Source: an uncultured Prevotellaceae bacterium (GTDB lineage Bacteria > Bacteroidota > Bacteroidia > Bacteroidales > Muribaculaceae). Taken from it: a stretch of 49,358 nucleotides of DNA. Of this stretch, positions 24,947 to 34,268 are shown piece by piece; position 1 is the first letter of the stretch, and each line of letters opens with the position of its first letter. The notes below the pieces were generated by a model. The model searched no databases and was not told the DNA's origin. It saw nothing but the letters and a program-made list of their open reading frames with translations. The position numbers and the translations under genes are program-made. Location of the stretch: positions 1 to 49,358 of the forward strand of contig ONLH01000033.1 of assembly GCA_900318645.1 (NCBI GenBank), in the 5' to 3' direction.

Positions 24947-26269
24947 ATGATTACAAGACGATTAATCTTCCTGCTTGCACTCACAGTGGTGACACTTGCT
25001 GCCACTGCGGGGCACGTGCTAATTGATGGAACGTTGGACAAGTCCAACATCTATCCAGGAACAGTACACACATTCCAAGTGTATATCCCTGATCAATATG
25101 ACGGCAAGCGGCCAGCAGCGCTCTATGTGGGACTTGACGGAGTGTTATGCAATGCCCCTGAGGTCATGGACTCGCTCATCACAGCGGGGAAGATGCCTTG
25201 CACCATCGGTGTGTTCCTTCAGCCTGGCCTCATCAAGGATGCAGAGGGCACGGTATTGCGCTACAACCGCTGCTACGAGTTTGACAGCACAACGGACCTG
25301 TTCGCCCGTTTCCTCGAGACCGAAGTATTGCCCGCCGTGGAGCAGATGAAGACCAAGCGAGGCAAAGCCATACGTTTGTCTCGCCAGTCCCAAGACCGCA
25401 TGATCTTCGGCTTGAGCAGTGGCGGCATCGCTGCCTTTAACGCCGCTTGGCACCGTTCCGACCTGTTCGGCAAGGTATTTACTGGCGTCGGCACCTTTGT
25501 TGCCATGCGTGGCGGGAACGACCTGCAAGCCCTAGTGCGAAAGACCGAGCCGCTGCCCCTGCGCATCTTCATCCAGGACGGCAGCAACGACGCTTGGAAC
25601 CCGTTGTTCGGACATTGGTACGAGGGCAATCAGATGCTGGCAAGTGCCTTGCAGTTTGCCGGCTATGACGTGCAATGCGACTGGAGCGACGGAGGCCACA
25701 ACGTGAAACGATCTACCGAGATTTTCCCTCAAGTGATGGAGTGGATGTGGCGTGACTGGCCCGATGCTCCCGTCGTGGGAGAGACACAGAATGACTTCCT
25801 CAAGGACATACTCTCCAACGAAGACAAGGGGTGGGAAAAAGTCGGCAATGGCACCGATGGCAAACCCGTGACACGTATCATCTACCCCGACCTAACCAAC
25901 ATCGCCATCATACCGACCACTCCAGGCAACACCGTGTGGCAATACCTGCTGATGGACGGTCAGCCCACCCACGGTGAGCCGTTCTACTGGCTCCACAACG
26001 ACGACACCCGTCCCCTTGACATCCAGACTATCACCTTCGACAGCAACGGCAACCTGTGGGCGGTCACCAACCTGGGCATTCAGGTATGCGACCAGAACGG
26101 CCGCGTGCGTGCCATTCTGCGCCTGCCGCAGGACATTGACGCTGCCATCGAGATCAACATCAGCCAAGGCTACGTCTGGATCCATACCGCCACTGCCGAC
26201 TGGCGTCGCCGCTTCAACGCCAGCGCCCCCATGCTCGGCGTCCGCCCCGAAAGCCAAGGCCAAGGGTGA
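24947..26269 (+). CDS. Secreted esterase (CE1/EsD-like) with SMP-30-like C-terminal segment
   Basis: This 440-residue protein has a signal peptide (about 1-20). Residues about 30-275 form an alpha/beta-hydrolase of the enterochelin esterase/CE1 type. The nucleophile elbow is GLSSGG (Ser near 165), with IQDGSNDAW carrying the likely acid and CDWSDGGHN the catalytic His. Residues about 290-440 resemble one or two blades of an SMP-30/gluconolactonase propeller (PLDIQTITFDSNGNLWAVTN), too short for a complete six-blade propeller. The natural substrate could be an acylated polysaccharide or sugar lactone; this cannot be decided here. It has its own promoter and is followed by a heptad array before rel. 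Confidence 0.82.
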   Translation: MITRRLIFLLALTVVTLAATAGHVLIDGTLDKSNIYPGTVHTFQVYIPDQYDGKRPAALYVGLDGVLCNAPEVMDSLITAGKMPCTIGVFLQPGLIKDAEGTVLRYNRCYEFDSTTDLFARFLETEVLPAVEQMKTKRGKAIRLSRQSQDRMIFGLSSGGIAAFNAAWHRSDLFGKVFTGVGTFVAMRGGNDLQALVRKTEPLPLRIFIQDGSNDAWNPLFGHWYEGNQMLASALQFAGYDVQCDWSDGGHNVKRSTEIFPQVMEWMWRDWPDAPVVGETQNDFLKDILSNEDKGWEKVGNGTDGKPVTRIIYPDLTNIAIIPTTPGNTVWQYLLMDGQPTHGEPFYWLHNDDTRPLDIQTITFDSNGNLWAVTNLGIQVCDQNGRVRAILRLPQDIDAAIEINISQGYVWIHTATADWRRRFNASAPMLGVRPESQGQG

Positions 26270-26275
26270 TGTCAG

Positions 26276-26324
26276 TTAGGAGTTAGGAGTTAGAAGTTAG
26301 AAGTTAGAAGTGAGGAGTTAGGAG
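26276..26324 (+). repeat. Intergenic heptanucleotide array, TTAGGAG/TTAGAAG family (7 units)
   Basis: TTAGGAG x2, TTAGAAG x3, TGAGGAG and TTAGGAG run without a break from 6 bases after the stop codon. Confidence 0.9.
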
Positions 26325-26412
26325 TGCCATGTCATGATCTGGCAAGGCTTGTTATCTTTCACGCTAAAGCCAAAAATCCGAGATAAAAAACCATCAACTG
26401 AAAACTATTTAT

Positions 26413-26420
26413 TACCTTTG
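26413..26420 (+). promoter_or_regulatory. Bacteroidota -7 promoter element
   Basis: TACCTTTG lies 27 bases upstream of the rel ATG. Confidence 0.65.
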
Positions 26421-26446
26421 TAGTTTAAATAAAAAAACAACGACCC

Positions 26447-28672
26447 ATGATGCAGAACAACAATATAACTCCCGAGATGGAAGACCAGATGATCAATCAG
26501 GCCTACCAGAACTTGCTAAATATCTATTTGTCAAGTAATCACCGCAAGAAAGTGGAGATTATCGACAAGGCCTTCAAGTTTGCGCGCGATGCCCACAAGG
26601 GTATCCGCCGCCGCTCTGGAGAGCCCTATATCATGCACCCCATTGCCGTGGCTACCATCGTAATCCAGGAGATCGGATTAGGGTCCACGAGCATCAGTGC
26701 CGCTCTATTGCACGATGTGGTTGAGGATACCGATTACACCGTCGAGGACATTGAAGCACAGTTTGGCCACAAGATAGCCCGCATCGTTGACGGCCTGACT
26801 AAGATTTCAGGCGGCATCTTCGGTGACCAGGCATCGTTGCAGGCCGAGAATTTCCGCAAACTGCTGCTCACGATGGGCGAGGACGTGCGTGTCGTGCTCA
26901 TCAAGATGGCCGACCGCCTGCACAACATGCGTACCCTGCAGTCCATGCCCGCCAACAAGCGATACAAGATTGCCGGCGAGACACTCTACGTCTATGCACC
27001 GCTGGCCCATCGCCTAGGCCTGTATGCCATCAAAACCGAGCTGGAGGACCTGAGCTTCAAGTACAACCATCCGGCCGAATACCAGCGCATCAAGGAACAG
27101 ATCATTGCCAGCGAGGAAAGCCGCAACGAGCTGTTTGCCCGCTTCTCGGCGCCCATCCGCGAGCGGTTGGACAACATGGGCCTGGTCTATGAATTTAACG
27201 TGCGCGTCAAGTCATGCTACTCCATCTGGAACAAGATGCAGACCAAGCATATCCCCTTTGAGGAAGTCTATGACCTGTACGCAGCACGCATCATCTTTGA
27301 GTGCGATGACGAGAGTGCCGAGAAGCGCATCTGCTGGAACATTTACAACGAGGTCACCGAGGTCTATACCAAGCACCCCGACCGCGTGCGAGACTGGCTG
27401 ACGACTCCCAAGGTGAACAAGTACCGCGCACTGCACGTCACCGTCATGGGTCCTGACGGCAACTGGGTGGAAGTACAGATACGTAGCCGCAAGATGGACG
27501 ACACCGCCGAACGCGGATTTGCCGCCCACTGGAAATACAAGATTGGCGAAGGTGAAGAGGAAGAGGAACTCTCGAGGTGGCTGAGCACCATCACCGACAT
27601 TCTCAAGGACCCTGAGCCTAACGCCATTGACTTCCTCGACACCGTTAAGCTCAACCTGTTTGCCAGCGAGATTGTCGTCTTTACGCCCAGGGGAGAGACC
27701 ATCACCCTGCCCAAGGGTGCGACCATCCTTGACCTGGCCTTCACCCTGCACACCGACTTGGGAACACACTGCATTGCCGGTAAGGTCAATCACAAGCTCA
27801 AACCCTTGTCCTACAAACTTGCCAGCGGAGACCAAGTCGAGATCATCAGTAGCAACAGCCAGAAGCCTAAGCAGGAATGGGACAAATTTATCGTCACGGC
27901 CAAGGGCAAATCGCGCCTGCGTTCTGCCTTGCGCCACGAGCGACGCCTCACCATTGAGAAGGGTGAAAAGGAATTTATGGACTTCCTGGCCGAGCACAAC
28001 ATCACCTTAAACAACGAGGTGCTATCACTCGCCATCTCACGTCAGAATGCCAGCAACAAGGAAGAACTCTTCCGCATGATCGGCAACAACGAGGTCATCC
28101 TCAACGAGGACATGTTCACCCACAAGGAGCATGGCGGACGATTCAATTGGTTGCGCCGCAATCCCTTCAAGGGCAAAGCGGAGCCCAAGTCCACCACCCA
28201 CGACTCCGCTACCGCCATCGACACCAAGTCCATCTATCGCCTGACCACCCGCGACGGCAAGAGTAACTACGAGATAGCCTCCTGTTGCCATCCCATTCCC
28301 GGTGACGATACCGTGGGCTTCCTCACCAACAGCAACAAGGTCATTGTCCACAAGATGGACTGCCCCACCCTCGCTCGTCTCAAGGCCAGCCACGGGTCAC
28401 GCCTGCTGCAGACGCAATGGGAAGACCACAGCGACACGTTCCAAGCGACCATCCACATCGAGGGCATTGACCAGAAAGGCATTCTCCAATCGATTGTGAA
28501 CATCATTTCCACCAACATGTCCATCAACATGAAGCAAATGAACGTCACCTCCGACCAAGGAGTCTTCAACTGCGACCTGCAAGTGCTCGTCAGCGACGCC
28601 AAGGTAGTCACCAACCTCTGTCGTGAAATCAAGAAGGTCAAGGGCGTCAACGACGCCACCCGCATGAACTAA
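26447..28672 (+). CDS. rel: RelA/SpoT family bifunctional (p)ppGpp synthetase/hydrolase
   Basis: This 741-residue long RSH enzyme makes and degrades the stringent-response alarmones. The hydrolase HD domain lies at about 35-190, with SGEPYIMHP, LLHDVVEDTDY (His89-Asp90) and IKMADRLHNMRT all intact. The synthetase domain at about 230-360 has NVRVKSCYSIWNKMQTK, YDLYAARIIF and VEVQIRS; the usual NGYxSLH motif reads NKYRALH. A TGS domain spans about 404-465, with helical and zinc-finger-like regions after it (ASCCHPIPGDD) and an ACT domain at about 665-741. The hydrolase motifs are complete, and the synthetase is probably active. It lies directly before a PgpH-type phosphodiesterase, 42 bases apart, so they are probably co-transcribed. 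A second ATG follows the first. Confidence 0.95.
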   Translation: MMQNNNITPEMEDQMINQAYQNLLNIYLSSNHRKKVEIIDKAFKFARDAHKGIRRRSGEPYIMHPIAVATIVIQEIGLGSTSISAALLHDVVEDTDYTVEDIEAQFGHKIARIVDGLTKISGGIFGDQASLQAENFRKLLLTMGEDVRVVLIKMADRLHNMRTLQSMPANKRYKIAGETLYVYAPLAHRLGLYAIKTELEDLSFKYNHPAEYQRIKEQIIASEESRNELFARFSAPIRERLDNMGLVYEFNVRVKSCYSIWNKMQTKHIPFEEVYDLYAARIIFECDDESAEKRICWNIYNEVTEVYTKHPDRVRDWLTTPKVNKYRALHVTVMGPDGNWVEVQIRSRKMDDTAERGFAAHWKYKIGEGEEEEELSRWLSTITDILKDPEPNAIDFLDTVKLNLFASEIVVFTPRGETITLPKGATILDLAFTLHTDLGTHCIAGKVNHKLKPLSYKLASGDQVEIISSNSQKPKQEWDKFIVTAKGKSRLRSALRHERRLTIEKGEKEFMDFLAEHNITLNNEVLSLAISRQNASNKEELFRMIGNNEVILNEDMFTHKEHGGRFNWLRRNPFKGKAEPKSTTHDSATAIDTKSIYRLTTRDGKSNYEIASCCHPIPGDDTVGFLTNSNKVIVHKMDCPTLARLKASHGSRLLQTQWEDHSDTFQATIHIEGIDQKGILQSIVNIISTNMSINMKQMNVTSDQGVFNCDLQVLVSDAKVVTNLCREIKKVKGVNDATRMN

Positions 28673-28714
28673 CCAAGTAAAACAAAACAGCACGGCTAAA
28701 AGCATAAAAGGAAC

Positions 28715-30805
28715 ATGAAAAGAAACAATATCATCATCATAGCATTACTGCTGCTGTCGATTATCCTCATTTCCACGGTGCTGTTCTTCTCCCGTGAAGG
28801 GAGTGACACGCCCAGCTTTGAGGAAGGGAAGCCATGGATGCATCCTCGACTGGAGGCAAGGTTCCAGTTCGACATCGAACTCGACGAAGTTACCCGCAAG
28901 CACATCACCGACAGCGTGAACCAGAACTTCGCCAAAATCTACACCCTTGACCGCAAACGTGGAGAACAGCAGTTGGCACTATTGTCTCGCAGCATTGCGG
29001 GGCGTCCTGGGTCACAGGCACTCCTTCAGGCCGTCGCCAAACTATATGACGATGGTATCACCGACAACGATGCCGCCAACGACATCCGCGCTGGCAAACA
29101 GTTGCGCTTCAACGTGGGCAACAACCAGCTGCAAGTGGTGGATGCGACCAACATGAAGACGGTGGCACAGGCCTACACTTGGCTCACCGACTCCCTGAAA
29201 GGCAACGCTCCCGTCCAAGAAGCCCTCAAGGCGGTGGACATCAGTCTCTTCCTTGTTCCCAACATGAAGGTGGATGCTAAGGAGAACGATAAATGGTTGG
29301 GCGAGGACCTGCGTAACGCCCTGCGCTCTCCTGGAACGGTCCAGGCTGGTGAAGCCATCATCACACGCGGCGAAATAGTCACGCCCAAGAAGGCCTCGGC
29401 CATCAACAGCTACTACAACGAACTCACGCGCCGCGACAAGCAACGCAACACCAACGAAGCCATCAAGCTGCTGGGGCAGATTCTCATGGTGGCCACACTG
29501 ATGCTGGCCTTCTATTTCTTCATGAAGATGATGCGTAAACTGGTCTTCGCTCAGTTGCGCCAGATGGTATTCCTCATCACGCTCATTACCGTATTTGTCA
29601 TCGGTGTGCTGCTCTGTGTGAGCTTCAAGTACTGGATGCTTTATGTCATTCCCTTTGCTCTGGTACCGATCATCGTGTCATCGTTCTTTGATGACCACAC
29701 TTCATTCTTTACACACAGTGTCTCGGTGCTCATCTGTTCCCTCGTGGCGACGAGTCATCAGGCTGAATTCATCATCATGCAGTTCCTGGCAGGCATCATC
29801 GCCATCGTGTCGGTCAAAGAATTGACCAAGAGGAGCCAGCTCGTGCGCTGTGCCGCACTCATCTTCTTGGCCTTCTGTATCACCTACCTAGCCATGACGT
29901 TCATCAACGAGGGCGACTTTGACAATATTGACAAGTACTACTTCGGCTACTACCTTGCCAACTGCGTCATCCTGTCGTTCGCCGTCTTCGTCATCCCCAT
30001 TGTGGAGAAAGCCTTCGGTTTCACTTCATCCATGACCCTCATGGAGCTGTCCGATATTAACAACCCGCTGCTGCGCCAGCTGTCCACCAACTGTCCCGGT
30101 ACTTTCCAGCACTCGCTGCAGGTAGCCAACCTCGGTGGTGAAGCGGCATTGAAGATTGGCGCCAATATGCAGCTGGTGCGCGCTGGTGCCCTCTACCACG
30201 ACATCGGCAAGACCAAGAATCCAGCCTTTTTCACCGAGAACCAAATCGGAGAGAATCCCCATGACCACCTGGTTCGTCCCGAGGACAGCGCCAAGATTGT
30301 CATCGACCATGTCGCCAACGGCCTTAAACTGGCCGAGGAAGCCAAGCTGCCCAAGGTCATCAAGGACCTGATAGCACAACACCACGGCAAGGGCATCACA
30401 CGCTACTTCTACTATAAGGCCAAAGAGGCGAACCCTGACGTCGAAGTGGACCGTGCGGCATTCTCCTACCCTGGTCCCAATCCGCAGACCAAGGAGGCCG
30501 CCATCCTGATGATGGCCGACGCCTGTGAAGCCGCCACCAAGAGCATGAGCGACCACAGCGAGGAAGCCATCGCCGCCATGGTAAGCAAAATCATTGATGG
30601 GCAAATTGCCGACGGACTGCTGCGCGAGACGCCCATCAGCTTCCGTGACGTAGAGATGGTAAAGCAGCTGTTTGTCGAACGATTGCGTACCGCTTACCAC
30701 GTCCGCGTGTCCTATCCCAGCGACATCAAACCCACCGCCACCGAGGGCGAAAGCAATGAGACTCCGCCGTCCTATAACGGCACCAGTGACGGTAAAAAAC
30801 AATAA
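28715..30805 (+). CDS. pgpH: 7TM-HD phosphodiesterase, PgpH-like (c-di-AMP hydrolase)
   Basis: This 696-residue membrane protein has an N-terminal signal-anchor (about 6-26) and an extracellular 7TMR-HDED domain (about 30-250). A block of about seven transmembrane helices lies at 255-450, and a cytoplasmic HD domain covers roughly 460-640. HD motifs are TFQHSLQVANL, LYHDIGKTKNP (His-Asp near 494), HDHL and LIAQHHG. PgpH-family enzymes hydrolyse cyclic di-AMP to pApA, and in Firmicutes (p)ppGpp inhibits them. Its position directly behind rel matches that link. The C-terminal tail (about 670-696) is low-complexity. The family call is firm; substrate specificity rests on family knowledge. Confidence 0.9.
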   Translation: MKRNNIIIIALLLLSIILISTVLFFSREGSDTPSFEEGKPWMHPRLEARFQFDIELDEVTRKHITDSVNQNFAKIYTLDRKRGEQQLALLSRSIAGRPGSQALLQAVAKLYDDGITDNDAANDIRAGKQLRFNVGNNQLQVVDATNMKTVAQAYTWLTDSLKGNAPVQEALKAVDISLFLVPNMKVDAKENDKWLGEDLRNALRSPGTVQAGEAIITRGEIVTPKKASAINSYYNELTRRDKQRNTNEAIKLLGQILMVATLMLAFYFFMKMMRKLVFAQLRQMVFLITLITVFVIGVLLCVSFKYWMLYVIPFALVPIIVSSFFDDHTSFFTHSVSVLICSLVATSHQAEFIIMQFLAGIIAIVSVKELTKRSQLVRCAALIFLAFCITYLAMTFINEGDFDNIDKYYFGYYLANCVILSFAVFVIPIVEKAFGFTSSMTLMELSDINNPLLRQLSTNCPGTFQHSLQVANLGGEAALKIGANMQLVRAGALYHDIGKTKNPAFFTENQIGENPHDHLVRPEDSAKIVIDHVANGLKLAEEAKLPKVIKDLIAQHHGKGITRYFYYKAKEANPDVEVDRAAFSYPGPNPQTKEAAILMMADACEAATKSMSDHSEEAIAAMVSKIIDGQIADGLLRETPISFRDVEMVKQLFVERLRTAYHVRVSYPSDIKPTATEGESNETPPSYNGTSDGKKQ

Positions 30806-30870
30806 TCCCGCTCAACAAGGCAATAAAACCGCCTCCTCAAGTGTTATATAAATAGAGAACAGACTATCCA

Positions 30871-31362
30871 ATGGTAATGCACACCATACTACTCATCGGC
30901 GGCGCTATCTGTCTGATAGCTGCAATACTCCTCGTGCTGTGGCCTCGCTGGGTCGCAGCCGTGCCTGCGTTCCTCGGCCTGCTGCTCATGCACTTGAGCT
31001 ACACCATCGACGTGAAGACGATGACATTCATCTTCTGGGGTATCGCTACGCTGATCACCGTTGGACTCTTTTATCTCTCACCCAGTGGCGAGCCCGACGG
31101 CAACCGTTCCAGCAACCTGTATATCGGTTTTACATCCATGGCTGGCGGCATGCTAGGCATCATGCTCGCACCCCGCGTCATGGTGCTGGGTGTTATCCTG
31201 GGAGCGGCTATGGGACAGCTGGCCTACAGCCGCACGCCTGCTGGCAAATGGATGCTCAACCCCTCGACGATGTTTTGGAAATATTTTGCCGCCAAGTGCC
31301 TGCCCGCCATCGTCGCCATTTCCATCGTGTGCATTGCGGTCATGGGAATGGTCATTGATTAG
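30871..31362 (+). CDS. Small multi-pass membrane protein, unknown function
   Basis: This 163-residue protein has four to five hydrophobic helices (about 3-23, 27-45, 52-68, 90-120 and 140-160). The loop GEPDGNRSSN lies between helices three and four, and GAAMGQLAYSRTPAGKWM looks like a cytoplasmic loop. The glycine-rich fourth helix (GGMLGIMLAPRVMVLGVILG) resembles DUF456-type proteins, but I cannot assign it with confidence. It follows the PgpH gene by 65 bases and may share its transcript. A second ATG two codons in is equally possible. Confidence 0.75.
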   Translation: MVMHTILLIGGAICLIAAILLVLWPRWVAAVPAFLGLLLMHLSYTIDVKTMTFIFWGIATLITVGLFYLSPSGEPDGNRSSNLYIGFTSMAGGMLGIMLAPRVMVLGVILGAAMGQLAYSRTPAGKWMLNPSTMFWKYFAAKCLPAIVAISIVCIAVMGMVID

Positions 31363-31425
31363 TGAGGAGTTAGAAGTTAGGAGTTAGAAGTTAGAAGTTA
31401 GAAGTTAGAAGTTAGGAGTTAGGAA
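31363..31425 (+). repeat. Intergenic heptanucleotide array, TTAGAAG/TTAGGAG family (9 units)
   Basis: TGAGGAG, TTAGAAG, TTAGGAG, TTAGAAG x4, TTAGGAG and TTAGGAA start on the very next base after the TAG stop codon of the upstream gene, whose own last bases (TTAG) fit the repeat. Confidence 0.9.
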
Positions 31426-31482
31426 TTTGAAATTTACACTTACGGCTATTGGTTGAAGGCCAATGGCCAAAAGCAAGAAACG

Positions 31483-32220
31483 ATGAAACAATACAACAGA
31501 TATCTGCTCATCTTCGTCATGGCTCTCATGGCGATGGCATCGGTATGGGCACAGACAGAGCAAGAAGGTCCGCAACGCACCCAGCCTGGTAAGTTCGCTA
31601 TCAAGAAGGTGGACTTTGATCATGTCAAGGCCGTGATTGAGGACCCCAAGAACGTCTATTATTACCCCAAGCTGATGAAGGCCTACAACAGCAACGACAC
31701 CACGCTGTCGATCGAGGCCTGGCGCAACTTCTACTACGGCTACACCTTCCAGGAGGATTACAACCCTTTCCGCGAGAGCGTCTATTGCAACGTGGTGGAA
31801 CAGCTCTACTACAAGCAGCCCCACTCCCGTGCCGAGTGTGACAGCATCGAGAAGTATGCCGAGCTGTCTTTGAACGACAACATGTTCGACTTGAACCAGA
31901 TGAATTTTTACATCTACGTCCTCAAGGAGAAGAAGAAACACGCGCGCGCTGCTATCTGCCAGTACCGTCTGGACCGTCTCATCGCCGCCATCATGTCCAG
32001 CGGTAAGGGGACCAAAGAAGAGCCCTGGGTTGTCATCGCGCCCGAACACGAATACAACATCATCAACTTCCTCGGCTTTGTTGCCACCGACCACGAGACC
32101 CTTGACGGAGGCATCGACTACATCAAGGTCCAGCCCGTCGCGGGCAAGAGTGCCGAAGGCTTCTACTTCGACATCTCCCGCATGATGCAAATCGCCGCCC
32201 TCAAGTTCCCCGACATCTGA
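31483..32220 (+). CDS. DUF4919 domain exported protein
   Basis: This 245-residue protein matches the DUF4919 family of Bacteroidales. The ATG at 31483 was chosen because it starts a signal peptide (MKQYNRYLLIFVMALMAMA, then SVWAQ); an upstream in-frame ATG at 31453 gives an unlikely hydrophilic leader. Family marks are KVDFDHVKAVIEDPKN, YYYPKLMKAY, NFYYGYTFQEDYNPF and the C-terminal FYFDISRMM. The alpha-helical, aromatic-rich body suggests a small TPR-like fold. Function is unknown. The heptad array and about 57 bases separate it from the upstream membrane protein. Confidence 0.85.
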   Translation: MKQYNRYLLIFVMALMAMASVWAQTEQEGPQRTQPGKFAIKKVDFDHVKAVIEDPKNVYYYPKLMKAYNSNDTTLSIEAWRNFYYGYTFQEDYNPFRESVYCNVVEQLYYKQPHSRAECDSIEKYAELSLNDNMFDLNQMNFYIYVLKEKKKHARAAICQYRLDRLIAAIMSSGKGTKEEPWVVIAPEHEYNIINFLGFVATDHETLDGGIDYIKVQPVAGKSAEGFYFDISRMMQIAALKFPDI

Positions 32221-32297
32221 TTTCAAATTTTACCATCAACCGATAGTTTGATGGTCAATTATCATCACAATAATGGATGTGGTTGAGATATTTTTCG

Positions 32298-32305
32298 TAT
32301 CTTTG
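32298..32305 (+). promoter_or_regulatory. Bacteroidota -7 promoter element
   Basis: TATCTTTG lies 32 bases upstream of the acyl-CoA synthetase ATG. Confidence 0.65.
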
Positions 32306-32337
32306 CCACATCTTTACATTATCATGTTTTAAACGCT

Positions 32338-34002
32338 ATGATGAAGGAAAACCTGATCAAGATTTATGAGCGCAGTTTCATCGACAACTGGGAACTGCCC
32401 GCATTGACCGACTACAATACCGGTGAACGTATGACCTACGGCGACTTTGCCCGCAACATCGCCAAGCTGCACATGCTATTTGAGAACAGCGGTGTGAAAC
32501 AAGGCGACCGCATCGCCTTAATCGGCAAGAACATCCCCAACTGGGTGACCGTATTCATGGGAACCATCACCTATGGTGCCGTCATCGTACCCATCCTGCA
32601 GGAATTCAACCCTGCCGACGCCCAGCATATCATCAACCACAGCGAGGCGACGATGCTATTCATCAGCAAGAGCATCTGGGAGAACCTGGAATTTGAGAAA
32701 ATGCCGCGCGTACGTGGAGTCTTCCAGCTCGAAGGCATGAAGCTGCTGGCCGTGAAAGAGGGAGAGGATGCCATCACCAAGGCACATGAGGGCTTGGATG
32801 ACGCCTTCAACAAGAAGTATGGTGAGGGATTCTACCGCAATGGCATCCACTATGCCGACGTTCCCAACGACGCGCTGGTCGAGATCAACTACACATCGGG
32901 CACAACGGGCTTCTCCAAGGGTGTAATGCTCACCGCCAACAACTTAGCAGGTAACATCGTCTATGGTATCAACTCAGGACTGCACTTCAAGGGCTCCAGG
33001 GATCTGGCTTTCTTGCCATTGGCTCATGCTTTCGGCTGCGCCTTCGACATGCTGGTGCCGCTGGCCGTGGGAGGACATATCACCCTGTTGGGCCGCATCC
33101 CCTCGCCCAAAATCCTCGTTAAGGCGATGGCCGAGGTCAAGCCTAATGTAGTATTTACTGTTCCCCTGGTGCTGGAGAAGATTTACAGCAAGATGATTGT
33201 GCCCATGATCAGCAGGGGCGCCCTGCGCTGGGCTCTCGCAGTGCCCTATCTTGATAGGCGCATTTATGACAAGATTCGCGACAAGCTCATTGAGGCATTT
33301 GGTGGCGAGTTTGAGGAAGTCATTGTCGGGGGTGCTCCATTCAACGCCGAGGTCGAGGACTTCCTTTATAAAATCAAGTTCCCCTTCACCGTGGGCTATG
33401 GCATGACCGAGTGCGGACCGCTGGTGAGCCACACGCCGTGGCGCGAGTTCGTTCCCCACAGTGCCGGACGCATCCTGCCAGGCATCATGGATTGCAAAAT
33501 CCTAAGCGATGACCCGGAGAACATCCCCGGCGAAATCTGTGTACGCGGCGAGAACGTCATGCAGGGCTACTTCCACAACAGCGAAGCCACCGACAAGGTG
33601 CTCCACGAGGATGGATGGTTGCACACCGGCGACATGGGTACCCTGAATGCCGACGGTACATTATTTATAAGGGGACGACTGAAGACCATGCTCCTGAGCT
33701 CCAGTGGACAGAACATCTACCCCGAGGAAATCGAGGCCAAACTGAACAACATGCTCTACGTGAGCGAGAGCTTGGTGGTCATGCGCGAAGGCAAACTCGT
33801 GGCCCTCGTCTATCCTGACTATGACGCCATGGACCAGCTGGGCGTCACCCGCGACAAGCTACCCGACCTCATGGAGGAAATCCGCACTGAGCTCAACAAA
33901 CTTGTTGCCCCCTATGAACGCATCGCCAAGATCCAGTTGATGGCAACAGAGTTTGACAAAACGCCTAAACGGAGCATCAAACGCTACCTCTACAGCAACT
34001 GA
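32338..34002 (+). CDS. Long-chain fatty acid:CoA ligase-like AMP-binding enzyme
   Basis: This 554-residue member of the ANL (acyl-CoA synthetase) superfamily activates a carboxylic acid to an acyl-adenylate and transfers it to CoA. The P-loop-like motif YTSGTTGFSKGVML is near residues 184-197, GYGMTECGP near 355, the hinge-side DGWLHTGDMG near 422 and RGRLKTMLLSSSGQNIYPEEIE near 442. The C-terminal domain has a Lys-containing motif (KTPKRSIKRYLY). No membrane segment is visible. The exact acid is unknown; fatty acids are likely by similarity. It has its own promoter and a strong terminator, so it is probably monocistronic. Confidence 0.9.
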   Translation: MMKENLIKIYERSFIDNWELPALTDYNTGERMTYGDFARNIAKLHMLFENSGVKQGDRIALIGKNIPNWVTVFMGTITYGAVIVPILQEFNPADAQHIINHSEATMLFISKSIWENLEFEKMPRVRGVFQLEGMKLLAVKEGEDAITKAHEGLDDAFNKKYGEGFYRNGIHYADVPNDALVEINYTSGTTGFSKGVMLTANNLAGNIVYGINSGLHFKGSRDLAFLPLAHAFGCAFDMLVPLAVGGHITLLGRIPSPKILVKAMAEVKPNVVFTVPLVLEKIYSKMIVPMISRGALRWALAVPYLDRRIYDKIRDKLIEAFGGEFEEVIVGGAPFNAEVEDFLYKIKFPFTVGYGMTECGPLVSHTPWREFVPHSAGRILPGIMDCKILSDDPENIPGEICVRGENVMQGYFHNSEATDKVLHEDGWLHTGDMGTLNADGTLFIRGRLKTMLLSSSGQNIYPEEIEAKLNNMLYVSESLVVMREGKLVALVYPDYDAMDQLGVTRDKLPDLMEEIRTELNKLVAPYERIAKIQLMATEFDKTPKRSIKRYLYSN

Positions 34003-34059
34003 TTTCGGGAGCAAATTTGACCCCATTTTAATGGTCTATACGTAGCGTTAACAAAATTT

Positions 34060-34087
34060 AACGGGTGCCACTCCAATGGCATCCGTT
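34060..34087 (+). terminator. Intrinsic terminator
   Basis: AACGGGTGCCA pairs with TGGCATCCGTT (11 bp, one GU), followed by CTTTTATC. It lies 57 bases after the acyl-CoA synthetase stop. Confidence 0.75.
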
Positions 34088-34182
34088 CTTTTATCTTGCT
34101 GATTATCAGATAATAATATCAGAAATTTTTTGATTTTTCATTTCGTCGTCAAAAATCGGATTTAAAAAAATTCAGAAAAAAA

Positions 34183-34212
34183 TTTGCACGTGAAAAAATT
34201 GTACTAATTTTG
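34183..34212 (+). promoter_or_regulatory. Bacteroidota promoter (TTTG / TAATTTTG)
   Basis: TTTG at 34183 and TAATTTTG at 34205 are 18 bases apart. The small lipoprotein ATG is 56 bases downstream. Confidence 0.65.
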
Positions 34213-34268
34213 CACCCGATTTCAACAAACGAATATTAATTGTTTTATTATTTAAAAGTACAAAGAAA

